Numbered from the stretch's first letter, positions 12,501 through 23,730 are shown. The stretch: 64,000 nucleotides of DNA from Persicaria tinctoria (GCA_037127255.1 JBANSL010000013.1:81970188-82034187); one strand, 5' to 3'. Numbers and translations are program-made. Notes: a model not told the origin generated them from the letters alone.

Positions 12501-12600
12501 CCCAACGTTTATGAGAGAGATAAAGCGCAAAAAGTAAAAGATCGAGCAAGATCGAACACGAAATCGAAAGAAAAGAAGAAGAACAGACCAAATTATGCCG
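9531..12600. other. Long AT-rich stretch, intron-like, no supported gene
   Basis: This 3-kb stretch has intron-like composition. One exon-like block near 11697-11840 (minus strand, containing TAIGFAAVVKFLTWYL) ends in a stop, but its splice context is weak. No transposon terminus was recognised. Confidence 0.3.
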
Positions 12601-13010
12601 GAAGCGGTTATCGACCGCGATGGGTGAGAACTCCCCTGATGTTGATGGTGGCTTCTCCGAGTCCTTGTTGTTCAGATCTCATCTCCGGTGTCATCTCCAC
12701 CTCCACTGACAATAATAGAGAAGGAAAAGACGAAGAACCGAAGGAGAATTTGGGGGTGGAGTCTTGAAGAGGGCGCGTTAATGGCGGTTCCACTGCCCTC
12801 ATCACCTCCCCTCTTTCCCCTCCACCAGATCCCCTTTCGCGCTCGTCCTCCTACCCAGCACTCCTGCTCTCTCCCGCACCGGCTCCACCCTACCTCCCCG
12901 CGCTCCCGCCGCACTGGATTTAAGAAAGAAAAAGAAGGAAGAAATTTCAGAAAGAAAGAAGAGATTAGAGAAGTAGAGGCGTCTGAAAATCGGGAAAAGT
13001 AGCCTTGAGA
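12601..13010 (-). other. GC-rich pyrimidine-tract block, possible 5-prime exon
   Basis: The minus strand has a CT-rich leader and then an ATG at about 12805 followed by roughly 57 codons without a stop. The composition resembles plant first exons. It could be the 5-prime end of the relic gene whose other exons lie at 8.8-9.5 kb. No protein family is recognised and no donor site is convincing. Confidence 0.25.
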
Positions 13011-13317
13011 ACGTAGGAGATAACTGTAAAAAAAATTAAAAATTAAAAAACATCACAAAATTGCTCTGCTAGACACGTGGAGCGTTCTTTTCAACAAACA
13101 ATGCTTTTGCTCTTATATTGTAGGGATACAATGGGTTAACACCCTACCGTTGAAACAAAAAAAAAAATTAAAATTAAAAATTATCCACCGTTTCTAAAAA
13201 AAAAAAAGTTATCCACCGTATTTTATTGATGTAAACCGATACTCCATGCGATTGTCGTTTTAACTCTTGATACAATTTTCAAGTACAATATTAATTAATT
13301 ATCATTGATTTTATACA

Positions 13318-13327
13318 ATTTTTTCTA
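13318..13327 (+). repeat. MULE target-site duplication, left
   Basis: ATTTTTTCTA, repeated exactly at 15168-15177 on the other side of the element. Confidence 0.85.
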
Positions 13328-15167
13328 GAGGTTGGGTCATGTGTAATCATCTCTTATTGTGTTTTGTGTTAACAAACAGTATAAGTCATTGATTGAATGA
13401 AATGGGTGACTGAGATTATTTCGCAATTTTTATTTTTTTCTTTAATTAAAAATCAATGGGACCCACCTCTTTCCTTCCCCACTTGCAAAATTACGTGCGC
13501 GTGTGTTGTATTTTTTTTTTGTAGCGTAACGTTTTTTTTTTGGTGGGATAACGTTGTTTTTTGTGCGGTACACTGTTTGAACTATTCGATAAAGTGATAT
13601 TAATTATTCGCTAACTTAGAGTTATTATTCGTGTGTAATGAGAAGTTATCGTTTAGATAATATCAAAAGGGTTGGCCAATTTTGCAACTATTCGCTAGGT
13701 TAATAGTAATTATTCAGTAAATTGATCGTTATTATTCGTCTTCGTTTAGATAATATCAAAAGGGTTGGTCAATTTTGCAACTATTCGCTATGTTAATAGT
13801 AATTATTCAGTAAATTGATTGTTATTATTCGTCTGAAAAGAGAAGTTATCATTTAGATAATAGCAAAGGGTTGTCAATTCTGCAACTATTCGCTAGGTTG
13901 ATGGTAATTATTCGCCAAGTTGATAGTAATTATTTGCTAGGTTGAAAAAATATGTAAATATAATTCTTGATTTTCCAAATCTAATTAACCACATACAACT
14001 GAATACTTCCTTATTATCAAGGAATAGTGCCTCTGAACTTGCCGAATAGTTATAAATTGAATGGGTCGAATAGTTATAAATTGAATGGGCAAAAGGGTTT
14101 GGTCAATTTTACAATTATTCGCTAGTTGATAGTAATTATTCACTAAATTGATTGTTATTATTCACTAGTAAGTTAACACAAAATTGACAAATACACAAAA
14201 TTGACAAACTGGAGTTAATTGCATTACATGGAGTTAATCCACAAATTACAATACACAAATGAGTTAATCCACTAAGTCGGTAAGTGATGGATTAAAAACA
14301 AAGGCTTACTCAAATTCAAGGTCATCGCCACCGAAGATCATTTCCATCGGCAAAAAAAGAAATAAGAAAAAGTAATGCGGCAACAAATCGCCACCAAGGG
14401 TCATCGCCAACATCATTCATCGCCACCGAAGGTCATCGACGGGTACTGCCAACAAATCGCGCTCCGCTCCGCCATCATAGAAGAATTTCCTCCCTGTCAT
14501 CGCCGATCGAACATGGCGATGGCGATGGTGATGGCTTCAATTGGAGTACTCAACGGGGATTTGAAGGAGTGTGGGGGCGATTTGAAGCAATCGGCAGAGG
14601 AGCAAAGTCCGGTGTCGGGCGCTCCGTGTGCAAAGGCCAACGGAGGCGATGGCGGGCGAAGAAGGTGATGACTCTGGTGAAGGGGACAACCATGGCGATG
14701 GCTTTAATTGGATCGCATAGGATGTTGGTCGATGGAATTCGCCACCTCCAATCGAAGACAAAGGAAACTCGAAGGAGATGGCGGAGGCGGAGTCGATGGC
14801 GGCGAAGAAGGATGACTTCGGCGATTGCGGCGACGATGACGGTGATGGCTTCAATTGGATTGCAGAGGATGGTGAATTTGGGGGCAAAAGAATTCATGAA
14901 TCCACCATGGGAGGAAGAAGCAAGAAGAAGGAGACGTCGATCTGGGAGGTTTACTAGGATCGATCAGGGTAAACCTTGAATTTATAGGGAATTAAAATAC
15001 ACGCTCCAACGGTTGAGAGTAACACAATTTTTTTGTGGGCCCATCTTGATAAATAAATAATTAATTTGAATTTTGACAAAATCTAGGCCATCCATCTTTT
15101 CTCAATCAAGGGCCCAGATTTGTTAACACAAAACACAATAAGACTTGTTAACATCTGATCCATACTC
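13328..15167. mobile_element. Non-autonomous MULE (element C), 1840 bp
   Basis: It is flanked by a perfect 10-bp duplication (13318-13327 and 15168-15177), in the 9-11 bp range typical of Mutator-like elements. It has long inverted termini of roughly 90 bp: both ends contain TCTTATTGTGTTTTGTGTTA followed by a block with TTGATTGA. Inside is a left AT-rich zone with tandem copies of a unit containing CTATTCGCTAGG and ATTATTC, then a right GC-rich zone (about 14330-14960) full of GGCGATGG-type triplets. There is no transposase. The same architecture occurs in element B at 24364-26022. Confidence 0.8.
13615..14170 (+). repeat. Degenerate tandem repeat inside MULE C
   Basis: The unit, containing GTTTAGATAATATCAAAAGG and ATTATTCAGTAAATTG, begins at 13651, 13744 and 13851, giving periods of 93 and 107 bp. 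A fourth diverged copy lies at about 14090-14165. Confidence 0.8.
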
Positions 15168-15177
15168 ATTTTTTCTA
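15168..15177 (+). repeat. MULE target-site duplication, right
   Basis: ATTTTTTCTA, exact match to 13318-13327. Confidence 0.85.
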
Positions 15178-15303
15178 AATCTTATCATTTATTAAATTAT
15201 TACCAATTTTTTTTAACTAAGTAGAGAGTTTGAAAGAAAAAATACGGAAATAATTTGGCTAAATATCCACCCTAATCTCCCCTTTTACTAAACTAGCCTA
15301 TAC

Positions 15304-15322
15304 CCCGTGCGATACGCACGGG
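15304..15322 (-). other. Helitron 3-prime hairpin
   Basis: Perfect palindrome CCCGTGCG-ATA-CGCACGGG as read on the plus strand. The same arms recur at 33146-33164 with loop TAA. Confidence 0.8.
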
Positions 15323-15647
15323 ATTTTTAAAGTTAATCGAAGTAAACTCATCTTATTTTTTTAGATGTTATCATATTAATCAATGTATTTTAAATGATAT
15401 ATAAAATATTGTACTCGCCAGGGAAACATAGAATCTTTCTCGGATGAGTATTAAAATGCGATAAACTTATAGACAATAACAAAAGAAAAGATGGAAACAT
15501 CTGAAAAATGATAACACAAGAAATCAAGAACCACTTGATAAGAATTCACAAAACCTAGCAATAATCACATACATGAAGTGGGACGATGCATTTGCAAGAT
15601 CAAATATTGAACTGCCCTAACACAATACACAACTGATAATCAAACAT

Positions 15648-16097
15648 TCAGGCAGGCAGATTAGGATACACCTTGGGCTTTGACTTTACTTCAACTTCAC
15701 TGACACTTCTTACAAATATGGAGTCTGGTTCATGACTGCAATGAGAAGATAAACAGATTCGGAGGCAATAAGATTTAGAAAAGCATAAAGGGCGGCAGAA
15801 AGGAAGGGTTTGGAGAAAGGAAAGATTAGATCTTACGGTACATCCCCTTCCTCGTAAGTGTAACTGGAAGCAACAACCAATAGAAGACCATCCCAGCTAA
15901 AGGATAATGCAGCAATGCTTGATGGGTACTTCACATACTGAGAATAAGCAGCAGCAACAATCAGAATTGCACATTTTTATTGAGATAAGAATTATCAACT
16001 TCAAGCAAGTGAGTCTACCTGATATATCCTCTTCTTGTTGTTTCCATCCCATACACTTACTATTCCATCACATCCACCTCTAGCGAACGTCCCATAG
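15648..16097 (-). pseudogene. BUB3: Last three exons of BUB3 (spindle-checkpoint WD40 protein), captured fragment
   Basis: Three minus-strand exons encode the C-terminal end of plant BUB3: 16019-16097 ([20 protein letters not shown]), 15837-15937 ([14 protein letters not shown] and SSYTYEEGD) and 15648-15735 ([16 protein letters not shown], ending at a TGA at 15648-15650). These match the last WD repeats and tail of the family by recognition. All internal borders are proper AG/GT sites and the frame is continuous across both introns. BUB3 is a WD40 propeller of about 340 residues that binds BUB1/BUBR1-type proteins at kinetochores. The upstream two thirds of the propeller are not found anywhere upstream on this strand, and the exons sit between Helitron ends. 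This is therefore read as a captured fragment, not a working gene. Confidence 0.85.
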
Positions 16098-19000
16098 CTA
16101 TAAACCACATAAAATAGAGATTGTTACAACTTACAAGACATGGACCCATAAGCCAGATTGCCAGAAACATAGCGCTGAAAACAAATGTAAATTATATAGA
16201 GCATGATGATTTTTTGCTTGTAGTTGTCATCAATTGAACAGTATATATGAATCCGAACTGGGTGCAAAATTAAAATTATATATAGATGAAAACTATCCTT
16301 CACCTCACAAATGTGAAAAGAGAGCAGCCCAGTCAGCCAATTTCTACTCTCTTTGTCCAAGACTATAGTTTTGTGAGCACATAAATCTAGAGAGTTTCAT
16401 AAATAACTTTTTATCCTAAATCAACTGTCTCAATGAACCAATTTTTCACATCGTATCAAATCGATTAAAAATTCTAATTCAAAACACATGGTGCTATCTT
16501 TCTCCCCATCTTTCATATCTTTTCCTGGTGAACACCGGAAGCTCCAGATTAGCAAGGTATGCAGTGAATAACACACAGATCTTTGCTCTATTGGTCCCCT
16601 AATGGAAGGTAGGAAGGACATAAGGACATTCTATGAAGAACACTTGATTTACCCAAAGGTTCAGGTCAATGGATATTTATTTTGCAAAAAAAAAACAAAA
16701 ATAAAACACCTAAATGACTGGTCATCTACTTCTTATGAGCACGTCACTACACATTGTTAATCTTCTCTATCTTCAACACTAGTGGGTGGCCTTATCAGAT
16801 CTGAGCCTTGAGTTCAAAGTGGAATGGAATTCAGGGCATCAATTTTGTCAAATATTTTCACTTTCTTTGGAAGGGAAAGAACACACTAGCTCTGAAAAAG
16901 ATTATGCCCTTCAATAGTTCAATTTTTCCCAAGGAACACTTGCTCTCCATAAGGCTCAACCTAGAAGTTCTACACACCTCACAAACCAATCATGAGGTAT
17001 TATTGGTTCCACTAAGTACCAGTCTAAACCTTAAATGCAAAGTACACAACTCTAAAGATTTCCATATTTCATACCAAAACTTTTCATGTAAAATGCCCAC
17101 TGCAGAGATAAATTAATGATGATTTTAAAATAGGGAAAATTCCAAAAAAATGCCTATAGAACAGGGTATTTTCAAAACAATTATTTTCTCTACCTCGAAT
17201 TATTTATAATCACCACTATCTCCATTACCCATACTCCACCTGAGCCCTCAACTCTTTAAACTTAAAAGGCCCCTTTTTCCCCACTTAGGACGAGTTTGCG
17301 CAACTGAGATGGGAAATTAAGCTAAAATAGGAAACATACTTCGATACTCTTGAATTGCATTTCGCGATCGAATGACAGATGAGACCTTTCATATTTTTTT
17401 AAGGGCATATATTAGCGCCAGCGGGATGAGGGGCCTAGTTGTGAAATATAGAAAGCATCCACAGAGGTTGTACAAATAGCACACAAACATGATAAAATCA
17501 CACAGAAATTCCAAGAAATTGGATAAACATAGAGCTAAGAAAAAACACACACACTTGAACAACAAAAACATAAAAAATTTCTACAATTTATGGAAATTAG
17601 GAAAACTTACCACTGCTCTTGCCATCGCCTTCTTCAATTTGAAAAATTACCCTCTTACCGCCATGCCTTAGCATTTTGATTTTCCGGAGCCTATACCTGC
17701 TGCAGACACGCCATCTTTTTATTTTGAGTTGCTGTCATGTATGCTCCAAACGCTGAGTTCGCAGGCTCAATAGACAAAGATGTGTCAATAGAAAGAACAT
17801 GTAAGCTTTTTCGCTCAATGAAATATCTGAGTACTTATACAAAGCAAGTTATGAGGTAACAAAGCCAAAATACTATTTTGAAGATTTTCAGGTACGGAAG
17901 CATAGTAGCAACCCTTAAAAACTTTAGAATATGAATTATCTCTTCTAGATGTAAAGAATGTTTAATCAGATGTTGGGGAGGGCTCAATTGATGTAGTATG
18001 AGCCTAATCGCTTAAATGATCAAAATAACAATCACAACCCCAAAATCTAATCATCATAAACATACTACCTAACACCGATCCAAAACGCCGCTACGAGGAG
18101 CCAAATCCTTTTAGGTCAATCCAACCATAAGTAGAATTTTGTAAACAAAATTAGAAGCCCTAGAAAGCAAATATCAATTTAGAACAAAATATAACTCTCT
18201 ATGTGACTAGTCATGCAGATTTATTCTCAGGATAAGACAATGAAGAAAAATAAAAATTAGATTAAGAATGACAAAGTCACAATCACAAATTTTGTTTTCC
18301 AGGTTTTTTTTTTAATTTACCTTGCTATTCAATGAATGCATTTTGCAAAACAAACGTTTGATCTTTTGTAATGAGAATAATCTTGTTATTTTTATCAAAC
18401 ACCTTGTATCCATTAAGATTAGGCATCCGTGAAAGTATTAAACTACAATTTCAAACTTTAACCTCATAAATTTCAAGCCAATCAACCCTGCATAATAACA
18501 TTCACCACATATTCAAACTTTTATAATACTCCGTACCAAACACGAAGAAATTGAATTTACCGTGTATATTCTCCTTGCAAGGCAGCAAGAGGTCGGTTCG
18601 CAAGAGCCTTGGTGGAGGTACAGGGACAACGTAACGACTGTGTAGTGGCAAGTTCAGTACCCACCTAAATCCCTATTTCAAATCAAACCTTAAACTAAAA
18701 AATTTAAAAAATAGACTTACATGATGCAACAGTGTCTATGATACTGCAAGGAAGAGAGGGCAAAGAGAAATCTGGGAGGAAGAGGGAAATTAGCAGTAGG
18801 AAGAAGCAGCGGAAAAACCCCTAAATCCCTAAACCCTAAATTAATAGTCGAAATCAAGACGGAGAACTTACCACTACAGCAGTCGCGGTCTTCTAGATCG
18901 AAATTGCCGGTGACGGACTCCTCCCTCTTGGCGTATGTGGCTCCACCAACGAAGGCCCTCACCTGCAGAAGAAAGTGACGACGAGAGAAAAGAGAATGGA

Positions 19001-19298
19001 GAAGAGAAAGGGGCGGTTTGCATTAGGTTGAGAAACTCGTTTCAGAAATCTATGAAGCATTTTTGGTCGACTCGATCGACGATGCTCCTGTCCGCCATCA
19101 CCACCGGCAACTCCAGCAACGGCCTTCGGCGCTTACAGCCGCGAGAGAGGAGCACCGAGCATCCTGGGAAATCCGAGAGAGATCGAAGAGACGAGGGAGA
19201 AGCGGTGTGAGAAAAGTAGAAAACCGTGATCGAGAGAGATCGTGGGAGAGACTACTGTGACAGGGCTGGAAATGACTCAGCTTTAAGATATAGGGGGA
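16098..19298 (-). other. Helitron interior with unassigned exon-like scraps
   Basis: Short blocks ending in consensus donors are visible on the minus strand: near 16143-16181 (donor GTAAGTTG), 17603-17700 (donor GTAAGTTTTCC), 18560-18680 and 18868-18960 (after a TTCTGCAG acceptor, donor GTAAGTTCTCC). None gave a recognised protein. They may be pieces of other captured genes, and the similar donors suggest transcripts could splice through the element. Confidence 0.3.
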
Positions 19299-19757
19299 TA
19301 TCCAAAATATTTTTATAATACCAAATTTACCCCTATTATAATTTTACCCCAATGGCCAATACCCATTGTTCCTCCTCTTGGATCCCGTTCCCGTCCCCAT
19401 CTGCCATTAACGATTACCGGAGGAGAGCCGCTGACACGGTGGACCTGCTGCGATTGACGGTTGGAGGCTGCTCCAGCTTCGTCACCTCCCCAAATTTCGT
19501 TCTTTTCAACCGTTGAGGTGCTGCTGCAAGTTTATTCGTCGTTGCCTGGTTTGTTTTGATCTGTTTTGTGTTTGGCCTGAACTCTTGAGTCGATCTTGAC
19601 TTGACCGCCACTAATATCTCTTGATTTGGCTTCAATCGGAAGTCTAACTGTATGCGGATTCAAAAAGGGGTGGAATTTTGAATGAACCACTGTACTATAT
19701 GAGATATAATCATGGTTTTGATGATTTCCCCCAAAATAAAAAAATTCAAGGCTTTTG
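19299..19757. other. No recognised gene
   Basis: Mixed-composition sequence without a supportable feature. The GC-richer part at about 19380-19600 has no continuous coding frame of note. Confidence 0.4.
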
Positions 19758-19846
19758 ATAAATTATACTCTGTGTCAAATCTGCAGCAGCATGGAGTATC
19801 TGTTTACATCAATAAATTATACTCTGTGTCAAATCTGCAGCAGCAT
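19758..19846 (+). repeat. 35-bp direct repeat pair
   Basis: The 35-bp string containing ATACTCTGTGTCAAATCTGC occurs at 19758-19792 and again at 19812-19846. The copies are identical and separated by 19 bp. It lies just downstream of an SOT 5-prime fragment. Confidence 0.85.
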
Positions 19847-19917
19847 TGTGTTTCTCTGTAGCAGCATGTTCTCCCATCCCTGAATTATCTTCTGCATTTC
19901 CATTTTCCTTTAATAAG

Positions 19918-20004
19918 TTGTTCAACTTTGATGGAGATTAGGGCATCTTCATCTTCATCAAGTGAAAACTGGTTTAATTGGTTGTTTTGGCAATTGGTAG
20001 CCAT
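19918..20004 (-). pseudogene. Sulfotransferase 5-prime fragment (copy 2)
   Basis: The minus strand starts at an ATG at 20004 and encodes the first 29 codons of the SOT family (MATNCQNNQLNQ...), nearly identical to the N-terminus of the intact copy. It then diverges abruptly at about 19918. The leader upstream, including a TATA-like TATATATAAG at 20071-20080, is also conserved. The catalytic domain is absent, so this is a promoter-plus-N-terminus relic, probably from unequal exchange or deletion in the array. Confidence 0.85.
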
Positions 20005-20091
20005 TGGATTGGAGGGGATTGGATTGCAAGGATTCCTGTTTGTTAATTAGCAAATGGTATTTCACGTCCACTTATATATAATTAAATAGAA

Positions 20092-20957
20092 ACCCCATTT
20101 TACTTTGAGAGATTTTGTTCAAATAGACCTTTAAGCATATTTGATTAGCTAGATAGGTCCATTAATTGTTTTTTTAGCATGCTTAGTCCATTAATTGTTT
20201 TTTTAGCTTGCTTAGCCCATTAATTTTATGGTGACAATTTTATATAATTGATGGCATAAGAGCTTAAAACGTGGAATCAAAATATTGTCACCTTATTGTC
20301 ACTTTTCTAATGAAATGATTGGATGACTTTTTTTTAATGCCACTTTTTTAAAACATTGATGACATTTTTTGTGATGTCATATTTTACCGTTTTGATGCCA
20401 AAATTTTATTACATTTTATTTTTACTCTGATGCCACTTTTCTAATTAAATTATTGGATAACACTTTTTTTAAACTTTGAGGACATTTTTTGTTTACTCTA
20501 ATGTCATTTTGACCATTGATGCCATTTTGAAAAATTTGTATCACATTAAAGAAAAAAATGTCATAAAAAATACTACTTTGAAAAAATATCATCAAAAATA
20601 TGGCATCACGGTAAAAAAAATATTATCAAAAAATTGACATAAAAAAGTGGCATCAAAGTGAAAATAAAATATAGTAAAATTTTGGCATCAAAACGGTAAA
20701 AATATGGCATCACTAAAAAAAAAAAAAGAAGTTGGTATCAAAACAAAACAAAAAAAAATTTAGCATCAAAGTGGGTTGGTCAATGTTGATCGGTCAACCG
20801 TTGACCGTTCAATGGTCAAACGGTTGACCATTGACCAACCCACCCTATTGGGAAGGATGATAGGGCAAAACTAATTAAATTGATTTAGGGGCTAGGTGAC
20901 TAATTGAATATTCAAAAAAGGCCCTCTACCAAAATCACCATTTTCCTTTTTTGGGTA
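20092..20957. mobile_element. Foldback/MULE-like element, about 0.87 kb
   Basis: The outer ends look like inverted relatives. The left end has ATTTTACTTTGAGAGATTTTG then TTGATTAGCTAGATAGGTCC (first string trimmed here to ATTTTACTTTGAGAG). The right end, reverse complemented, has TGGTGATTTTGGTAGAGGGCC and CAATTAGTCACCTAGCCCC. Inside, a long imperfect hairpin runs from about 20270 to 20760, built of strings such as GATGCCAAAATTTTA and TAAAATTTTGGCATC. No coding capacity was seen. Exact ends and target duplication were not resolved. Confidence 0.5.
20771..20843. repeat. Perfect-arm hairpin rich in TTGAC cores
   Basis: The arms GTGGGTTGGTCAATG and CATTGACCAACCCAC are exact reverse complements. 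The loop holds more TTGAC/GTCAA strings, at least six in 73 bp. TTGAC is the core of the W-box bound by WRKY factors, so the element could act as a mobile W-box cluster. Binding is inferred only. Confidence 0.75.
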
Positions 20958-21193
20958 GAATATTTGTTTATTACTGTAACTAAAATGAAAAATGGGAGAC
21001 TAGATGCGCGGAGAGCCCCGCCTCTCCTTTAACCAAAAAAAAAAAAAAAGGAAAAATTCTGCATTTAATGATTCACCTACGCGTGATACTGATCTTAGCA
21101 TAACAAGAGGTTGACCTCAACTAATGTCTCCGAAATCTCTTGGAGTAATTTGTAGTGTGCATCCATCAAAGCTAGCTTCCAACCATCATATGT

Positions 21194-21876
21194 CTGCAAT
21201 CAGAGACGGAGTCAGAAATTTATCGAAGATGGGGCAAAGTTTTATACAAATAGTTGATTCACACTTCTATAGATATTTTTTTACAGTACGTTGAGGGAAC
21301 CTATGATATTTTAGATTAAACGATGATATTGTAGTTTAAGACAGCGTTTTTTAGTTCAAAACACAATGTTTTTTGTTCAAAACGGTAGTGTTTTAATTTA
21401 AAATTGCGTCATTAGTTATTACATATTTTTTCTCTTTAAACAAAAAAAATGACGTCGTTTTAATCGATAACAAAATTCTTTTTTGTCTACAAATATATCG
21501 TTTGAAACATACAAAGTCAATATGCAACTCGTTATTCTCTTAGCATGCAATAAAGTGTAACAAGATATACAAACTTTAAACTTGCATAATTTCTTATATA
21601 ATTATCGAATTTAGTAATATAACCTCTTGTTTCAAAGCTCTTTGGTTTAATTATATTGCCAAAATATCAAATTAAGTAAAATATAAAAGAATCGTGATTT
21701 ATTAAAAGACATTTGAAATGATTCATTTGTGTTTAACTTTCAAACGGTCATAACTTTTTACTCGTTTATCGGATTCAGGCTTATAATATATCGAAACGAA
21801 GCTATCGACGTGTAGAACAAATATAGGTGAATTTTCGGATGAAAGGGGGCCGTATCCTCCTGCTTGCCCCCGCTCT
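21194..21876. mobile_element. hAT-like non-autonomous element (long relative of 36840-37182)
   Basis: The left end CAGAGACGGAGTCAG and right end GCCCCCGCTCTTA form an imperfect inverted terminus of the CAGNGRCGGA type. The interior at 21738-21815 (ATAACTTTTTACTCGTTTATC and on; key strings CTCGTTTATCGGATT and GAAGCTAT) matches the interior of the shorter element at 37028-37100. No clear 8-bp duplication was found, so the exact ends are uncertain. Confidence 0.5.
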
Positions 21877-22399
21877 TACCCGTTTGTTTTTTTTTTTTTT
21901 TTTTTTTTGTAGAGAAAGATAATGATTTATAGTTCATATTTAAGTTAAGATATATAGTTCATACCCGATAGAATATATATAGGTTACATGGATGAATATT
22001 TACAACGAGACCTTAGGCCAATTAGCCTATACAATACTACTGCTATCAACGAGTACATAATTACTTTGGCCCATAATCCATACTGATCAATGGCACAATC
22101 AAACCACTTGAATATCTTCAAACTAAACGAGAGCACTTGAACATGCATGCACATGTGGATCAGCTAAACAAAGAATTACATTAGCATTAATTAAACAAGG
22201 TTTGGTTAGAAGAGATTAGTTGAAATATACAATGTAGTCTTAATTGTCAAGACTAAGTTTGTGCGCCCTGTATCTATAATTGCCACGTGAATGGCTCCAT
22301 TGATCAGACCTTAGGCAACAAAAAAAATGTTTTGCAGCGGAAGGATTGCACATACCAAAACATAAACATATTCATTACCATAATAAAATAGTAACAAAT
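21877..22399. other. No recognised gene
   Basis: A T-tract of about 23 bases at 21886-21908 is followed by AT-rich sequence. At 22400 strong similarity to the 3-prime flank of SOT copy 1 begins. Confidence 0.4.
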
Positions 22400-22642
22400 G
22401 AAGTGGCCGGCGACGGTATCGTATAAAATAGTAACAAATTAATGAAACTTGGCAGTCTTTTTACTTGAAAAATATATAATCATATCAAAGCTCAATTTTT
22501 TCAACAACGGTTACAAAGTTTTAACAATTTATTGAAAGGCAAGCCCGTACAACTCAACTTCTCCACACCACACCATATATGAAAACAAATTAAAGGAATC
22601 AAAGCTCAATTATTAGTTACTTCGAATGTCGGTCGCAATCGA

Positions 22643-23668
22643 TCAAATGGATGTGTTGAAGGTTAAACCGGTGCCACGAAACTTGTCTTGCATAACCTTC
22701 TCTAGGCGCTCGTACAAGGCAGGACTAATGTGGTTCTTCCAATCACCAACCTCTCCTTTCCTAAAAAACACCTTATTTTCAAAGTTTGCGTCTAACCTTC
22801 CACTTTTGTTTACCTCCAACTCTTTCAAATTCCGTAAGCTACAAAGCTTCGAGATCTCATCGATTGTCCCACTCCCCTCCTCCTCCTCGGAGAAAGGAAC
22901 CCTAAGAAATTCAGCCAATCTCTTCAACTCCGATATCTCATTCCTCTTAAGATCCTCGTATTTCATAAACAACACCTTATCGGGCTTCTCCAAACTCATA
23001 TTCCAGTACCCTAGCACATGATCCCAGTGAGGTCCACACCAATCAACTCCCTTACAAACAGAATCAACTATATGCTCCAACCCCATGGATTCCATGCCTT
23101 CTTCCTCCACTTCACCGTTGAGGACCTCTTTGTATTTCACAAACGACACGATGGTGTCGAATGGGTTCCTACACAAGTAAACTATCCGGCAACCGGAGCT
23201 CCTAATAGACTCCCCGAGAGCATGATAAGGGAGGTGCGTAGCAAGAAGTCGAGGAGGATCGAGTTTCGACGGTTGGGGAGGGGGAGTATTCGGATGGTGG
23301 TACTCCAAGTGTGGGACGAGGTCATGGGGGTTCGCGGAGAGGAGAGGGTGGGGGATGGGGTGGTTTGTGCGATTGAGGATGGCGAAGGCAAGGGCTTTGA
23401 GCCAAGTGGTGCCGGATTTGGGCTTGGTGGCGAGCAAGAGATCGGAGTCGAGAGCTCGGAAGTGAGCTTGCAGGGAGATGAGGCTATGGAGGCAGCCGGA
23501 AGGGCACCAGAAGTTTTGGTACCAGTAAAGGTATGGAGTTATTTTTAAACACCAGGCTTCCCTTGGAAGAGAAAGCTCAAGTTGTTGAACTTTGATGGAG
23601 ATTAGGGCATCTTCATCTTCATCAAGTGAAAACTGGTTTATTTGGTTGTTTTGGCAATTGGTAGCCAT
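22643..23668 (-). CDS. Intact cytosolic (PAPS-dependent) sulfotransferase
   Basis: A 341-residue, intronless minus-strand gene. It would transfer sulfate from PAPS to a small hydroxylated acceptor in the cytosol. Relatives in plants act on flavonols, hydroxyjasmonate, brassinosteroids or similar compounds, and the substrate cannot be read from sequence. All hallmark motifs are intact: P-loop KPKSGTTW at residues 82-89, catalytic His in ATHLP at 145, CRNPFDTIVS (Arg167, Ser175) for the 3-prime phosphate of PAPS, and FFRKGEVGDWK ending at about 311. Length fits the family. The start is the ATG at 23668. The frame extends upstream only to a GTG overlapping the TATA box, so it cannot start there. 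It is the only unbroken copy among five minus-strand copies in the window. Confidence 0.93.
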   Translation of the reverse strand: MATNCQNNQINQFSLDEDEDALISIKVQQLELSLPREAWCLKITPYLYWYQNFWCPSGCLHSLISLQAHFRALDSDLLLATKPKSGTTWLKALAFAILNRTNHPIPHPLLSANPHDLVPHLEYHHPNTPPPQPSKLDPPRLLATHLPYHALGESIRSSGCRIVYLCRNPFDTIVSFVKYKEVLNGEVEEEGMESMGLEHIVDSVCKGVDWCGPHWDHVLGYWNMSLEKPDKVLFMKYEDLKRNEISELKRLAEFLRVPFSEEEEGSGTIDEISKLCSLRNLKELEVNKSGRLDANFENKVFFRKGEVGDWKNHISPALYERLEKVMQDKFRGTGLTFNTSI

Positions 23669-23730
23669 TGGATTGGAGGGGATTGGATTGCAAGGATTCC
23701 CGTTTGTTAGCAAATGGTATTTCACGTTCA

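Larger units (their letters stand above)
15293..19298 (-). mobile_element. Probable Helitron 1, about 4.0 kb, carrying BUB3 exons
   Basis: On the minus strand the 3-prime end has the Helitron signature: a perfect 8-bp-arm hairpin (CCCGTGCG, loop TAT, CGCACGGG, at 15304-15322), a 7-nt gap, then CTAG at 15293-15296 followed by a host T. The proposed 5-prime end is TCCCCCTATATCTTAAAG starting at 19298 and preceded by a host A. There is no inverted repeat and no target duplication, as expected for the family. No Rep/helicase was seen, so it is non-autonomous. The 3-prime end is well supported. The 5-prime end is inferred. Confidence 0.6.

Noticed and set aside
15648..19210. A complete, working BUB3 gene
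   Set aside because: Only the last three exons are present. The first WD repeats are not found upstream and Helitron ends bracket the block.
22626..23548. Long plus-strand reading frames over the intact SOT (and similar ones at 6495-7213 and 39797-40278)
   Set aside because: They are mirror frames of the sulfotransferase. The conserved motifs are all on the minus strand and the plus-strand peptides have no recognisable features.
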